DNA from: Cupriavidus taiwanensis
GTDB taxonomy: Bacteria > Pseudomonadota > Gammaproteobacteria > Burkholderiales > Burkholderiaceae
Direction of reading: 5' to 3'
Assembly: GCF_900249755.1 (NCBI RefSeq)
Contig: NZ_LT976853.1
Span: forward strand, 2,673,216 to 2,737,215
Length of the DNA: 64,000 nt
Part shown: one piece after another, positions 49,641 to 61,889 of the stretch
Numbering within the stretch: position 1 is the stretch's first letter
Layout of the letters: every line of letters starts with the position of its first letter
Notes under the pieces: generated by a model
What the model was told of the DNA's origin: nothing
Database searches by the model: none
The model's input: the letters and a program-made list of their open reading frames with translations, nothing else
Position numbers and translations under genes: made by a program

Positions 49641-51803
49641 ATGGAGACGACGATGCCCCTTTCCACTATGGCGCGCACACCGGGCCGCGCCGCCCTGCCG
49701 CAGCTGCTTGATCCTGCCTCGATAGCCGTGATCGGCGCCTCGCGCGATACCAGCCGCATCGGCGGCGTGGCGTTGGACCACCTGCAGCGCCTTGGATACC
49801 AGGGCCAGGTGTATCCGGTCAATCCGCGCTATGGCGAGATCGCCGGCCTGGCGTGCTATCCCGATATCGAATCCGTGCCGCAGGTGCCTGACGTGGCGGT
49901 GCTGGCGCTTGGCGCGGACGAGGTGCTGCCGCAGTTGCAGCGCTGCCATGCCCGCGGCATCCGTGCCGCCATCGTCTACGCCTCAGGCTTTGCCGAGGTC
50001 GGCGCAGCGGGTGCCGGGCGCCAGGCCGCACTTGCGGGCTTCGCCCGCGAGAGCGGCATGGCGATCGCCGGACCCAACTGCATGGGGCTGGCCAACCTGA
50101 CCACGCGCGCCATCACCGCATTTGCCACTACCTTCCGCGCGTTCCCGCCGCAGGACGGCCCGGGTGCCGTGAGCCTGCTGACCCAGAGCGGCAACGTCTG
50201 CGCCATCGTCTACGCCACCGGAAGGCAGATGGACGTGGGCTTCCACCAGTTCATCAATACCGGCAACGAAGCCTGCCTGGACTATGCGGATTACCTCGAC
50301 TACCTCGCGGACGATGCGCAAACCGCGGCCGTGGTCGGTTACGTGGAGGGCCTGCGCAACGGCAGTGGCTTCATCGAAGCCGCGGCGCGCCTGCGCGCGG
50401 CAGACAAGCCGCTGATCCTGCTGAAGGCCGGCGAGAGCGAGGCCGGTTCGGCGGCTACGCAATCCCATACCGCCGTGCTGGCCGGCAACCAGGCCATCTA
50501 CCGCGCCGCCTTCGCCCAGGTCGGCGCGATGCAGGCGAGTGATCCGACCCACCTGACCGACCTGGCATACCTGGCCGGCTTCCGCCAGCGCAGCGCGGGG
50601 CGCCGGGTCGTGGTGGCTTCCGTGTCGGGCGCGATGGGTGCGCTGTCGGCTGACCTGCTCAGCGCGGCCGGACTCGACGTGCCGCGCCTGCCCGAGGCGG
50701 TCCAGCAGCGCTTGCTGGCGGGCGTGCCGGAGCTCGGCGCGGTGGCGAATCCCGTCGACCTGACCGGCCAGCTGTTCAACCGCAGCGGCCTGGCCCACGC
50801 CGCGCTCGACAACCTTGCCGCCACCGACGGCATCGACGTCATCTTCCTCTACGCCACCGCCTACCTGCTCGATCGCGTGGCCGACGAGCTGATCGAGGTG
50901 GCGGGCAAGACCGACCGCCTGATCGTGGTCGCCACCACGGGCGAGCCGGCCAGCCGCGCACGGCTGGCCGAAGCCGGTGTGGCGCTGTTCCCGGATTGCG
51001 CACGCGCAGCCCGGGCCCTGGGCACGTACGTGGGCTGGCTCGGCACGGCGGCGCCGACCGCGCACTGGATGGCGCTGCGCGCGCGGGCCGGCGGCGACGC
51101 GGCCGCCAGCGCGCCTTCCGCCGCCATGGACGAGCACCAGGCCAAGCAGTGGCTGGCGGGCTTCGGCGTGCCGGTCGGCGCGGAGGCGGCCGCGGCCACG
51201 CCCGACGACGCCGCACGCGCCGCCGAAGCCATCGGCTTCCCGGTCGCAGTGAAAGTGCTGAGCCCAGACATCGTGCACAAGACCGAGGTCGGCGGCGTCC
51301 GGCTGGGACTGGCCAACGCGCAGCAGGTGCGCGAGGCGGCGGCCGAGGTTGCTGCCGCCGCCGCGCAAGCCCTGCCGCAGGCACGACAGCGCGGCGTGCT
51401 GGTGCAGCAAATGGCGAGCGGCGTGTGCGAGCTGATCGTCGGCGTGACGCGCGATCCGGTCTTCGGCCCTACCATGACGGTAGGCATGGGTGGGATCTTC
51501 ACCGAGATCTTCCATGACGTCACGCACCGGCTGCTGCCGGTGGACCGCGCCATGGCGCGCGACATGCTGGCCAGCCTGCGCGGCTACCGGCTGATGACCG
51601 GCTTCCGCGGCAAGCCCGCCGCCGACATCGATGCGGCGGCCGACGCGATCGCCGCTCTCTCCGACGCCGCCATGTCGCTGGGCGACAGCCTCGCCGAAAT
51701 GGAAGTGAATCCCCTGCTGGTGCGCGCAGCCGGACGCGGCGCCGTCGCCCTCGATGCGCTGGTCCTGATGCAGCCTCCGAACCCCGAGGGAGGTGCGAAA
51801 TGA
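49641..51803 (+). CDS. ADP-forming acyl-CoA synthetase (fused alpha-beta)
   Basis: This 720-aa protein has the fused layout of NDP-forming acyl-CoA synthetases. A CoA-binding domain (about 20-120, ASIAVIGASRDTSRIGG) is followed by succinyl-CoA-ligase-like domains, with phosphohistidine H276 in QSHTAVLAGN. An ATP-grasp domain ends the protein (about 490-715, EHQAKQWLAGFGVPVG). It would make acyl-CoA from a free acid, ATP and CoA. Start 49641 follows AAGGAAGG almost directly; Met5 (49653), with GGAG 6 bases upstream, is equally likely. Its stop overlaps the next start (ATGA). IclR site 1 lies upstream. Confidence 0.9.
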   Translation: METTMPLSTMARTPGRAALPQLLDPASIAVIGASRDTSRIGGVALDHLQRLGYQGQVYPVNPRYGEIAGLACYPDIESVPQVPDVAVLALGADEVLPQLQRCHARGIRAAIVYASGFAEVGAAGAGRQAALAGFARESGMAIAGPNCMGLANLTTRAITAFATTFRAFPPQDGPGAVSLLTQSGNVCAIVYATGRQMDVGFHQFINTGNEACLDYADYLDYLADDAQTAAVVGYVEGLRNGSGFIEAAARLRAADKPLILLKAGESEAGSAATQSHTAVLAGNQAIYRAAFAQVGAMQASDPTHLTDLAYLAGFRQRSAGRRVVVASVSGAMGALSADLLSAAGLDVPRLPEAVQQRLLAGVPELGAVANPVDLTGQLFNRSGLAHAALDNLAATDGIDVIFLYATAYLLDRVADELIEVAGKTDRLIVVATTGEPASRARLAEAGVALFPDCARAARALGTYVGWLGTAAPTAHWMALRARAGGDAAASAPSAAMDEHQAKQWLAGFGVPVGAEAAAATPDDAARAAEAIGFPVAVKVLSPDIVHKTEVGGVRLGLANAQQVREAAAEVAAAAAQALPQARQRGVLVQQMASGVCELIVGVTRDPVFGPTMTVGMGGIFTEIFHDVTHRLLPVDRAMARDMLASLRGYRLMTGFRGKPAADIDAAADAIAALSDAAMSLGDSLAEMEVNPLLVRAAGRGAVALDALVLMQPPNPEGGAK

Positions 51804-52276
51804 CGCGGGATATCACCAAACCCGATACCGTGGACGGCCGGCGCCGCGACACGCTCACGCTGCTGGCAATCGGCGCCGCGGCCGCCTGCGGCTATGCGCA
51901 GGTCTGCTTCAATGACGCGCTGGCGTGGGCGCGCGAACGGCGCACCTTCGGCAAGCGGCAGGCGGACCACCAGGTGGTCCGCCACCAGCTGGTGGACATG
52001 GCCGCGCGCATCGAATCCACGCGCGCCCTGCTGGACGACCTGGCCGCGCGCCTGGACGACGGCGCCGCGCCGGTGGCGCAGATCGCGATGGCCAAGAACA
52101 TGGCCACGCGCACCTTCCAGTTCTGCGCGGACCGCGCGGTGCAGTTGCTGGGCGGGATGGGCTATATGCGCGGCAGCCGGGTGGAGCGCCTGTATCGCGA
52201 GGTCAAGGTGATGATGATAGGCGGCGGCGCCGAGGAGATCATGAAGAACCTGGCGGCGAAGCAACTGAGCCTGTAG
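51800..52276 (+). CDS. Stand-alone acyl-CoA dehydrogenase C-terminal domain
   Basis: The protein (158 aa) matches only the C-terminal helical domain of acyl-CoA dehydrogenases: WARERRTFGKRQADHQVVRH and QLLGGMGYMRGSRVERLYRE, then GGGAEEIMKN. The N-terminal and middle domains (about 220 residues) are missing. The glutamate of the LCAD/IVD-type active site is replaced (F37-N38-D39 where FEE is expected), and the alternative YEGT position reads IGGG. It therefore cannot be a normal dehydrogenase. It has a GGGAGG ribosome-binding site and a 4-bp ATGA overlap with the synthetase gene, so it is translated. It may be a partner subunit or a remnant. Confidence 0.75.
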   Translation: MTRDITKPDTVDGRRRDTLTLLAIGAAAACGYAQVCFNDALAWARERRTFGKRQADHQVVRHQLVDMAARIESTRALLDDLAARLDDGAAPVAQIAMAKNMATRTFQFCADRAVQLLGGMGYMRGSRVERLYREVKVMMIGGGAEEIMKNLAAKQLSL

Positions 52277-52323
52277 CAGGGCGCGGACAGTGTCACAAGG
52301 CGCCGTCCGCAGCCGCCTTCCCC

Positions 52324-53334
52324 TTACTCCAGCCGCACTCCGCTCTTCTTCACCACTTCACCCCATCGCACCGCTTCGGCCTTGATGAAAGCCTGGAACT
52401 GCTCCGGCTTGCCGCCGACCGGATCAATCCCATAGTCGATCAGCCTTGACCGTACGTCAGGCTGCTGCAGGACCGCTTCCATTTCCCGGGCCAGCCTTGC
52501 CTGCACCGCCGGCGGCGTCATCGCCGGTGCGATCAGGCCGATCCAGCTGCCTGCCGTGACGCCCGGATAACCGGCTTCGGCCATGGTCGGCACCTCCGGC
52601 GCGGCCGGCCAGCGCGTCGGGCTGGATATCGCCAGCGCGCGCACCTTGCCCGCCTTCACCTGGGGCATCATGGTCTGCACCGAATCGAAGATGATGGCGA
52701 CCTGCCCCGAAAACAAATCAGGCAGCGCCGGCGAAATGCCCTTGTAAGGCACGTGCGTCATCTTCATGCCGACCGACTGCGCGAACAGCTCGCCCGCCAG
52801 GTGCGCGCCGGAACCGTTGCCGCTGGAGGCAAAGGTCATCTTCGCGGGATTGGCCTTGCCCCAGCCTACCAGCTCTTTCACCGTGGTCGGCGGTAGCTGC
52901 GCGCTGGAGACCAGCAGCAGCGGAATCCGCCCGATCATGCTGATGCCGGTGAGGTCCTTGAGCGGGTCATAGCTCATCTTCGGATACAGGCTGGGATTGA
53001 TGGCGTGCCCGGCTACCACCACCAGCAGCGAATAGCCGTCCGGCGCGGACCTGGCGACGTTCTCCGAGCCGATCATGCCGTTGGCGCCGGGGCGGTTCTC
53101 CACCACCACCGGCTGGCCGATTCGTTCCGCCAGTTTCTGCATCACCAGCCGCGTCACGGCATCCGACACACCGCCGGGCGTGTACGGCACGACCACGCGG
53201 ATCGGGCGGCTGGGGTAGGCGTCGCCCTGCGCCATGGCGGGCAACGGGCCTGCAAGGCTGCCTGCGGCCAGTCCTGCGAACAGGCCCAGGCATAGCTGGC
53301 GCCGGATGCGCTTGTCGGGTTTGGGTCGGGTCAT
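52324..53334 (-). CDS. Bug-family tripartite tricarboxylate transporter receptor (third)
   Basis: The receptor (336 aa) has a long signal peptide (about 36 aa ending in PAMA, with a basic start RPKPDKRIRRQ). The Bug core follows (YPSRPIRVVVPYTPGGVSDA, then VVVENRPGANGMIGSENVAR). It is the last gene of the leftward catabolic operon, 53 bases after the AtuA-family gene. It probably binds the pathway's substrate in the periplasm. No tctAB genes are in the island; the only pair in the window is 30 kb away. Confidence 0.92.
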   Translation of the reverse strand: MTRPKPDKRIRRQLCLGLFAGLAAGSLAGPLPAMAQGDAYPSRPIRVVVPYTPGGVSDAVTRLVMQKLAERIGQPVVVENRPGANGMIGSENVARSAPDGYSLLVVVAGHAINPSLYPKMSYDPLKDLTGISMIGRIPLLLVSSAQLPPTTVKELVGWGKANPAKMTFASSGNGSGAHLAGELFAQSVGMKMTHVPYKGISPALPDLFSGQVAIIFDSVQTMMPQVKAGKVRALAISSPTRWPAAPEVPTMAEAGYPGVTAGSWIGLIAPAMTPPAVQARLAREMEAVLQQPDVRSRLIDYGIDPVGGKPEQFQAFIKAEAVRWGEVVKKSGVRLE

Positions 53335-53387
53335 GTCTCCTCCTGGTTGCGCGCGCCAGTGCCGGCGCGCAAGTTCTCTGGCCGGGT

Positions 53388-55189
53388 CTATGCCCAGCTG
53401 CGGGGTACGGAAAGCGGAAAGTCCAGTAGCATCTGCGCGTAGCTCTTGCCCAGCGGATCCGAGCGCAGGCTCGCCACGCCGCCACCGCCCAACGCGCCGT
53501 GCATCAGGAAGTTCAGCGCGTGCAGGCCAGGCACGTCGAAGCGCTCGACCTCGCCCTGTACCAGGTGGGCAAAGTACGCGCCCACGGCTTGCGGGGTGAG
53601 CTGCTCGCGCAGCAGTGCCAGGTACTCAGGCTTGCGGGCGATCACGCCGATGTTCTCGTCATCGCCCTTGTCGCCGCTGCGCGCATAGGCAAGCGTGACC
53701 AGCGGCCGCTCGACGCGCGGCTCGCGGGGAAGCGCGGGCGATGCCGGCGCCTGGATCGCGACCGGCGGCTCCTGCGCCGCGCTCACTGCGGCGTCGGGCA
53801 GCAGGATCTCGCCAGCCTCGAACTCCACGCGCATCGGAACCTCCGACTTGGGCACCAGGAACGAGAACACCTTCACCACGGGCTGGATGTCGACCCGACC
53901 CGCGAAGGAAGAGCGCGTGCCCGCCGCCATGGACGTCCCCGCGGAAGAGCATTCGCGCTGAAGGAAGCTCAGCCCCCTGGCGAGCGGATGGCGCGCGCCG
54001 ATGCGCAGCACCACTTCCCGCGTCGGCAACGCGCGCGCATGCGGTCCATACTGCGATTCGCAGCCGAGCAGCTCGACCACGGTCTCGGTGTAGTCCGGCA
54101 TCTGGCGTTCGGCCAGCATGGCACGGGTGCGCGCCAGCAGCGCCTCGGCGGTGCGGCGCGCCTTGGCGGGGGCATCGATGCCGCGGATCGCCATCATCAG
54201 GCTGATCTGGTAGCCGTCCTGCCAGGTGGCATTGCCCTTGTAGTGCGTGCCGGGTGCCCGGCCACGCGCGCCATGCACGCGTACGCGCCCGGCCTCGACC
54301 AATTCGGTGCGCACCATGCGGAAGTCGCAGGTCACGTCCGGCATCAGGTAGTTGGCGGGATCGCCGACCTCGTACAGCACCTGTTCCGCGACCGCGGCCG
54401 GGTCGATCAGTCCCCCAGTCCCCTCTGGCTTGCTCAGCACGAAGCTGCCGTCGTGCGCGCAGTCGATCACGGGATAGCCCATGCGCTCCCAGCCAGGCAC
54501 GCGCTGCCAGTCGGTAAACAGCCCCCCCGTGGCCTGGGCACCGCACTCGATCACGTGGCCGGCCAGCGTGCCGGCGGCCAGGCGATCCCAGTCGGTCCAG
54601 CTCCAGCCGAACTCGTGGGCCAGCGCGCCCACCACGACGGCGCTGTCGACGCAGCGCCCGGCGATGACGATGTCCGCGCCCAGCGCCAGCGCGCGGGCAA
54701 TGCCTTGCGCGCCGGTGTAGGCGTTGGCCGACCAGGGCTCGGTGGTTGGCACCGGATTGCCGGCGAGGTCAGTCAGCCCCCCGGCGCACCACTGCGCGAA
54801 GCGCGGCTGCACGTCGTCGCCGCTGACCACGGCGATGCGCGGCGACAGACCCTGCTTCTGCGCCACCTTGAGCAGTGCGTCGCGGCAGGCGTGCGGATTG
54901 AGGCCGCCGGCATTGGCAACGACACGGATGCCCCGCCGCAGGATTTCACTGAGGTTCGGCCCCATCGCCGCGTGCACGAAGTCGGTGGCGTAGCCCTGCG
55001 CTGGATCCCTGGCGCGGGCGCGTGCCAGGATCGACATGGTGGTCTCAGCCAGGTAGTCATAGACCAGGTATTGCAGGCCGGGCACTGCCAGCAGTTGCGG
55101 CGTGGCGATGGCGGAATCGCCCCAGAAGCCGGAAGCGCCACCGATGCGCACAGTCTTGCCGGCGCGCGCTTCTTCTTGCACGGATTCGC

Positions 55190-55193
<4 letters not shown>
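53388..55193 (-). CDS. atuA: AtuA-family protein (acyclic terpene utilisation, DUF1446)
   Basis: This 601-aa protein has the DUF1446/AtuA core (about 15-460), starting VRIGGASGFWGDSAIATPQL and including VANAGGLNPHACRDALLK. A C-terminal AtuA-like ferredoxin-fold domain (about 500-595, TLAYARSGDKGDDENIGVIA) follows. In Pseudomonas, AtuA is needed to grow on citronellol or geraniol, but its chemistry is not known. The ATG at 55193 has GGAGGAAG upstream and overlaps the stop of the biotin carboxylase gene (ATGA). It is the main reason to call this cluster Atu-like rather than leucine catabolic. Confidence 0.88.
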
Positions 55194-57193
<2,000 letters not shown>

Positions 57194-57234
57194 GGGAAAT
57201 CCTGTGAATCTCTTGGAAGATGCGACCGGCGCGG

Positions 57235-58080
57235 TCAGCGGGTCGATTGCGCGGTGCGCACCGTGTCGGCATCGAAGCGAACGGTCCAGGCGGCATCGCG
57301 CTTGTCGCGGAATGCCGCCACGCCTTCGGCGCCCTCGCGCCGCATGCATTGCGCAAACTGGCGCGAGGCCTGGTCCAGCAGCGGGCCCAGCGGCTCGTGG
57401 CCGCAGCGGCCGACCAGCGTCTTGAACACGCGGTTGGCATTGGGGCCGCAACGGCCGATGCGCGTCAGCCACTCGGCAATCAGGGCGTCCAGCTCCGCGC
57501 TGTCGGCCGCGAGCTGGTCGACCAGGCCGATGGCTGCCGCTGCCTCGCCGCTGACGCGCTCGCCGGTCAGGCCCAGGCGGCGTGTGGCGGCAGCGCCCAG
57601 CCTTTGCACGACAAAGGGGGCGATCTGCGCGGCGACGATGCCCAGCGTGGTCTCCGACAACGCAAAGCGCGCATCGCGCGTGGCCAGCACGATGTCGGCC
57701 GCGCAGGCCAGGCCCATGCCGCCGCCCATGGCCGCGCCCTCAACCGCGGCGATCACCGGCACCGGCAGCACGCTCAGGCGCTCCATGAAGTAGCCGAACT
57801 GACGGTTGCGCGTGGCGACCGGGTCTTCCTGGCTGGCGTCGGCATCGAGCCGGGACTGGAAGCTGCCCACGTTGCCGCCTGCGCTGAAGCTGCCGCCGGC
57901 GCCGCGCAGCACCAGGGCGCGGACTTCCGGGTCGGCTTCGGCCCGCGCCACGGCGGCGGCCAGCGCGGCCACCACTTCGGGCGCCAGCGCATTGCGGGTG
58001 GCAGGAATGTTGAGGGTGGCGAACAGTACGCCGCAGGCGCGGCGCACGATCACGGCATCGTTGCATGAGCTGTCAGGCAT
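57235..58080 (-). CDS. Enoyl-CoA hydratase/isomerase family protein (AtuE-like)
   Basis: The protein (281 aa) has the crotonase fold, with the oxyanion-hole segment AAVEGAAMGGGMGLACAADI. By my alignment E143 (ALSETTLGI) keeps the first catalytic glutamate, whereas the position of the second (crotonase E164) is R168. Isohexenylglutaconyl-CoA hydratase (AtuE) or 3-methylglutaconyl-CoA hydratase are the expected functions in this gene order. It lies between the carboxylase alpha and dehydrogenase genes. Confidence 0.87.
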   Translation of the reverse strand: MPDSSCNDAVIVRRACGVLFATLNIPATRNALAPEVVAALAAAVARAEADPEVRALVLRGAGGSFSAGGNVGSFQSRLDADASQEDPVATRNRQFGYFMERLSVLPVPVIAAVEGAAMGGGMGLACAADIVLATRDARFALSETTLGIVAAQIAPFVVQRLGAAATRRLGLTGERVSGEAAAAIGLVDQLAADSAELDALIAEWLTRIGRCGPNANRVFKTLVGRCGHEPLGPLLDQASRQFAQCMRREGAEGVAAFRDKRDAAWTVRFDADTVRTAQSTR

Positions 58081-58114
58081 GGCGATCCTGGCTGGTGGTT
58101 GGTTCAGGATCGCG

Positions 58115-59275
<1,161 letters not shown>

Positions 59276-59328
59276 GGTGGTCTCCTGGTGTCTTGTTCGT
59301 TTAGGACGTGTCGGGACGGCGCCGGCGC

Positions 59329-60948
59329 TTAGAAGCGCCCGACGCCAAACTGGATCGCGTGCGGCTTGCGCAGGCTGGCCTCGCGCGCGGTGGCCAGCAC
59401 GAAGGCCAGCACGGCGCGCGTGTCGCGCGGATCAATCACGCCGTCGTCCAGCAGCAGCCCGCTGGTGACGAAGGCGCTGGCCTGGCGCTCGAAGTTGGCA
59501 ACGATATCGGCGGTCTGGCTGGCCAGTTGCGCTTCATCGACCGGCACGCCCTTGCGCGCGGCCTGCTGGCGCGCCACGATCTCAAGCGTCATGGCGGCCT
59601 GCTCGCCGCCCATCACGGCGGTGCGCGCGTTCGGCCACGAGAAGCAGAAGCGCGGCCGGAAGCCCCGCCCGCACATGCCGAAGTTTCCCGCCCCGAACGA
59701 GGCCCCGCAGTACAGCGTGACCTGCGGCACCGTCGAGTTCGACAGCGCCTGGATCATCTTGGCGCCATGCTTGATCATGCCGGCCTCTTCCGAGGCGCGG
59801 CCGACGATAAAGCCGGTGGTGTTCTGCAGGAACACGATCGGTGTGTCCGACTGGTTGCATAGCTGGATGAACTGCGCGGCCTTGGTGGCACCGGCCGGGT
59901 CAATGGGACCGTTGTTGGTGATGAAGCCGACCGTATTGCCTTCGATGCGTGCATGGCCGCACACCGTGCCCGGGCCATAGTCGGGCTTGAACGGCAGCCA
60001 GGCGGAGTCGTCGACGATGCGCGCGATCACCTCGCGCATGTCCACCGGGCGCTTCATGTCGAGCGTCATCACCCCATCCAGCTCCGACGGGTCGAGCCGC
60101 GGCGGGCGCACGGGCTGCGCGGGCCCTGCCGCGACGGTCGGCCAGTCCAGGCTGGCGACAATGTCGCGCGCGGTGGCAAGCGCGTGCTCGTCGTCCTCGG
60201 CCAGGTATTCGGCCAGGCCGCTGATCGTCGCATGCAGGTCGGCGCCGCCCAGTTCCTCATCCGTGGCGATCTCGCCAGTGGCGGCCTTCAGCAGCGGAGG
60301 CCCCGCCAGGAAGGCGCGCGCGCGTTTGCGCACCATCACCACGTAGTCGGACAGCCCCGGCATGTAGGCGCCGCCCGCCGTGGACGAGCCATGCACGACC
60401 GTGATCACCGGCAGCCCGGCCGCGGACAGGCGAGCCAGGTTGTAGAACAGCGCGCCGCCGCGCACGAACTTGTCAACGCGGTACTTGCGCAGGTTGGCGC
60501 CGGCCGATTCCACGAGATGGATAAATGGCAGCCGGTTTTCCAGCGCGATTTCCTGGCAGCGCATCAGCTTCATGTTGCCGGCCTCGGTCATGGCACCGGC
60601 GTCGATGCCGGAATCCGTGGCCAGCACCATGCAGCGCACGCCGCAGACGAAACCGATGCCGGCCACCAGCGAACCGCCGGGGATGGAGGTCGCGGGGTCG
60701 GGGTCGTCCATGCCGAAGCCGGCCAGCGTGGCAATCGGCAGGAACGGCGCGCCTGGATCCAGCAGGCGGCCGATGCGCTCGCGCGGCAGCAATGCCCCGC
60801 GTTTGGCAAAGGTGGGCCGGGCGCGCTCCGAGGCGGCCACGGCACGCTGTTCGAGCCCATGGAGGCGGTCGATCAGGGCCTGCATGCCGGCGCGCTGGCT
60901 GGCGAAGACGTCGGAAGATGAGTCGATGCGTGAATCGATGGGAATCAT
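59329..60948 (-). CDS. Acyl-CoA carboxylase carboxyltransferase beta subunit (AtuC-like)
   Basis: The protein (539 aa) has the paired carboxyltransferase domains. Motifs are PRERIGRLLDPGAPFLPIAT, GLPVITVVHGSSTAGGAYMP, FLAGPPLLKAATGEIATDEE and GASFGAGNFGMCGRGFRPR. It transfers the carboxyl group from biotin to a 3-methyl-2-enoyl-CoA type substrate, for example geranyl-CoA or methylcrotonyl-CoA. It is the first gene of the leftward operon. Start 60948 (MIPIDSRIDSS) is chosen; its ribosome-binding site is weak. IclR site 2 lies 76 bases upstream. Confidence 0.92.
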   Translation of the reverse strand: MIPIDSRIDSSSDVFASQRAGMQALIDRLHGLEQRAVAASERARPTFAKRGALLPRERIGRLLDPGAPFLPIATLAGFGMDDPDPATSIPGGSLVAGIGFVCGVRCMVLATDSGIDAGAMTEAGNMKLMRCQEIALENRLPFIHLVESAGANLRKYRVDKFVRGGALFYNLARLSAAGLPVITVVHGSSTAGGAYMPGLSDYVVMVRKRARAFLAGPPLLKAATGEIATDEELGGADLHATISGLAEYLAEDDEHALATARDIVASLDWPTVAAGPAQPVRPPRLDPSELDGVMTLDMKRPVDMREVIARIVDDSAWLPFKPDYGPGTVCGHARIEGNTVGFITNNGPIDPAGATKAAQFIQLCNQSDTPIVFLQNTTGFIVGRASEEAGMIKHGAKMIQALSNSTVPQVTLYCGASFGAGNFGMCGRGFRPRFCFSWPNARTAVMGGEQAAMTLEIVARQQAARKGVPVDEAQLASQTADIVANFERQASAFVTSGLLLDDGVIDPRDTRAVLAFVLATAREASLRKPHAIQFGVGRF

Positions 60949-61023
60949 AGCGCTTGCGTGAGGTTCCGTGATGCATGGATTGCAAACCACCACGCCGCCC
61001 GGGACAACCGCAATCGCTCAGTC

Positions 61024-61040
61024 TGTGCATAATGTGCACA
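61024..61040. promoter_or_regulatory. 17-bp palindrome, probable IclR operator (site 2)
   Basis: TGTGCATAATGTGCACA, identical to site 1 at 49554-49570. It lies in the 159-bp gap between the divergent carboxylase operon and iclR gene, 67 bases before the regulator start. Confidence 0.78.
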
Positions 61041-61107
61041 AGCCAGAAACCCAGGACGCGGGGCGCGGCATCCGCCACCCCCAAAGCGTTCCCCGACGCA
61101 CCTTTCC

Positions 61108-61854
61108 ATGCTAACCAAGACCCCCTCGCCCGGCGGCGTGCAGAGCCTGTCCCGTGCCTTCACCCTGCTCCAGCTGCTTGCCGGGCATCACGAGGCGGGA
61201 CTGACCCTGCCGGAACTCGCCGCGCTAGCCCAGATCGACCGTACCACCGTGCACCGGATGGCGCGCTTCCTGGAATCCGCTGGGTATATCGAGCGCGAGT
61301 CTGCGGGCAAGCGCTATCACCTGGGCACTGCCGCCATGGCGCTGGGCCTGCGTGCGATGAACCGGCCGCCGCCCAACAGCGCGCTGGTGAGCAAGATGAA
61401 GGCGCTGGCCCGGCTTACGGGCGACGCGGTGTTCCTGACCGTGCGCATCGGCGACCACGGGCACTGCCTGCATACCGAGGAAGGCAGCCACCGCATCAAG
61501 ACCTTCCACTTGCTGACCGGCACCTCCCGCCTGCTAGGCCAGGGCACCGCCAGCATGGCCTTGCTGGCGACGATGGACAACGAGGCGGTGCGTGCGCATT
61601 ACGAGCGGCACCGCGCCGAGTACGCGGCCGGCGGCCTGAGCCTGCTCAGGCTGTTGCGCGGCGTAGAGCGCGCCCGGAAGCTGGGCTATGCGCTTGCCGG
61701 CGCGGAGGGGGTGGCAGGCGTAGGCTATGCACTGCCCCTGGAAATGGGCGCCGAGGCGGCCATCAGCATCATGTCGACTGCCTCGCGGATGCCCGCGGCG
61801 CGGCGGCATGAAATGGGGGCGATTGTCGGCGCGATGTTCGCGCAGGGAAATTAG
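61108..61854 (+). CDS. IclR-family transcriptional regulator
   Basis: The protein (248 aa) has an N-terminal winged helix-turn-helix (about 10-70, LTLPELAALAQIDRTTVHRM) and a C-terminal GAF-like effector domain (about 85-245). It is divergent from the carboxylase operon, with a palindrome between them. The identical palindrome at the far end of the island suggests it controls both operons. It may also regulate itself. The effector is unknown; a pathway acid or acyl-CoA is likely. Confidence 0.92.
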   Translation: MLTKTPSPGGVQSLSRAFTLLQLLAGHHEAGLTLPELAALAQIDRTTVHRMARFLESAGYIERESAGKRYHLGTAAMALGLRAMNRPPPNSALVSKMKALARLTGDAVFLTVRIGDHGHCLHTEEGSHRIKTFHLLTGTSRLLGQGTASMALLATMDNEAVRAHYERHRAEYAAGGLSLLRLLRGVERARKLGYALAGAEGVAGVGYALPLEMGAEAAISIMSTASRMPAARRHEMGAIVGAMFAQGN

Positions 61855-61889
61855 GCTCGACTTTTGGCACCGGCCCAGACGCCCGGCCC

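Noticed and set aside
51800..52276. Acyl-CoA dehydrogenase fragment as a clear pseudogene
   Set aside because: The frame is intact, has a strong ribosome-binding site and is coupled by ATGA to the upstream gene, so decay is not shown by the sequence.
52283..52310. GCGGAC/GTCCGC stem between convergent genes as a terminator
   Set aside because: The stem is only 6 bp with a long loop and no T-run follows.
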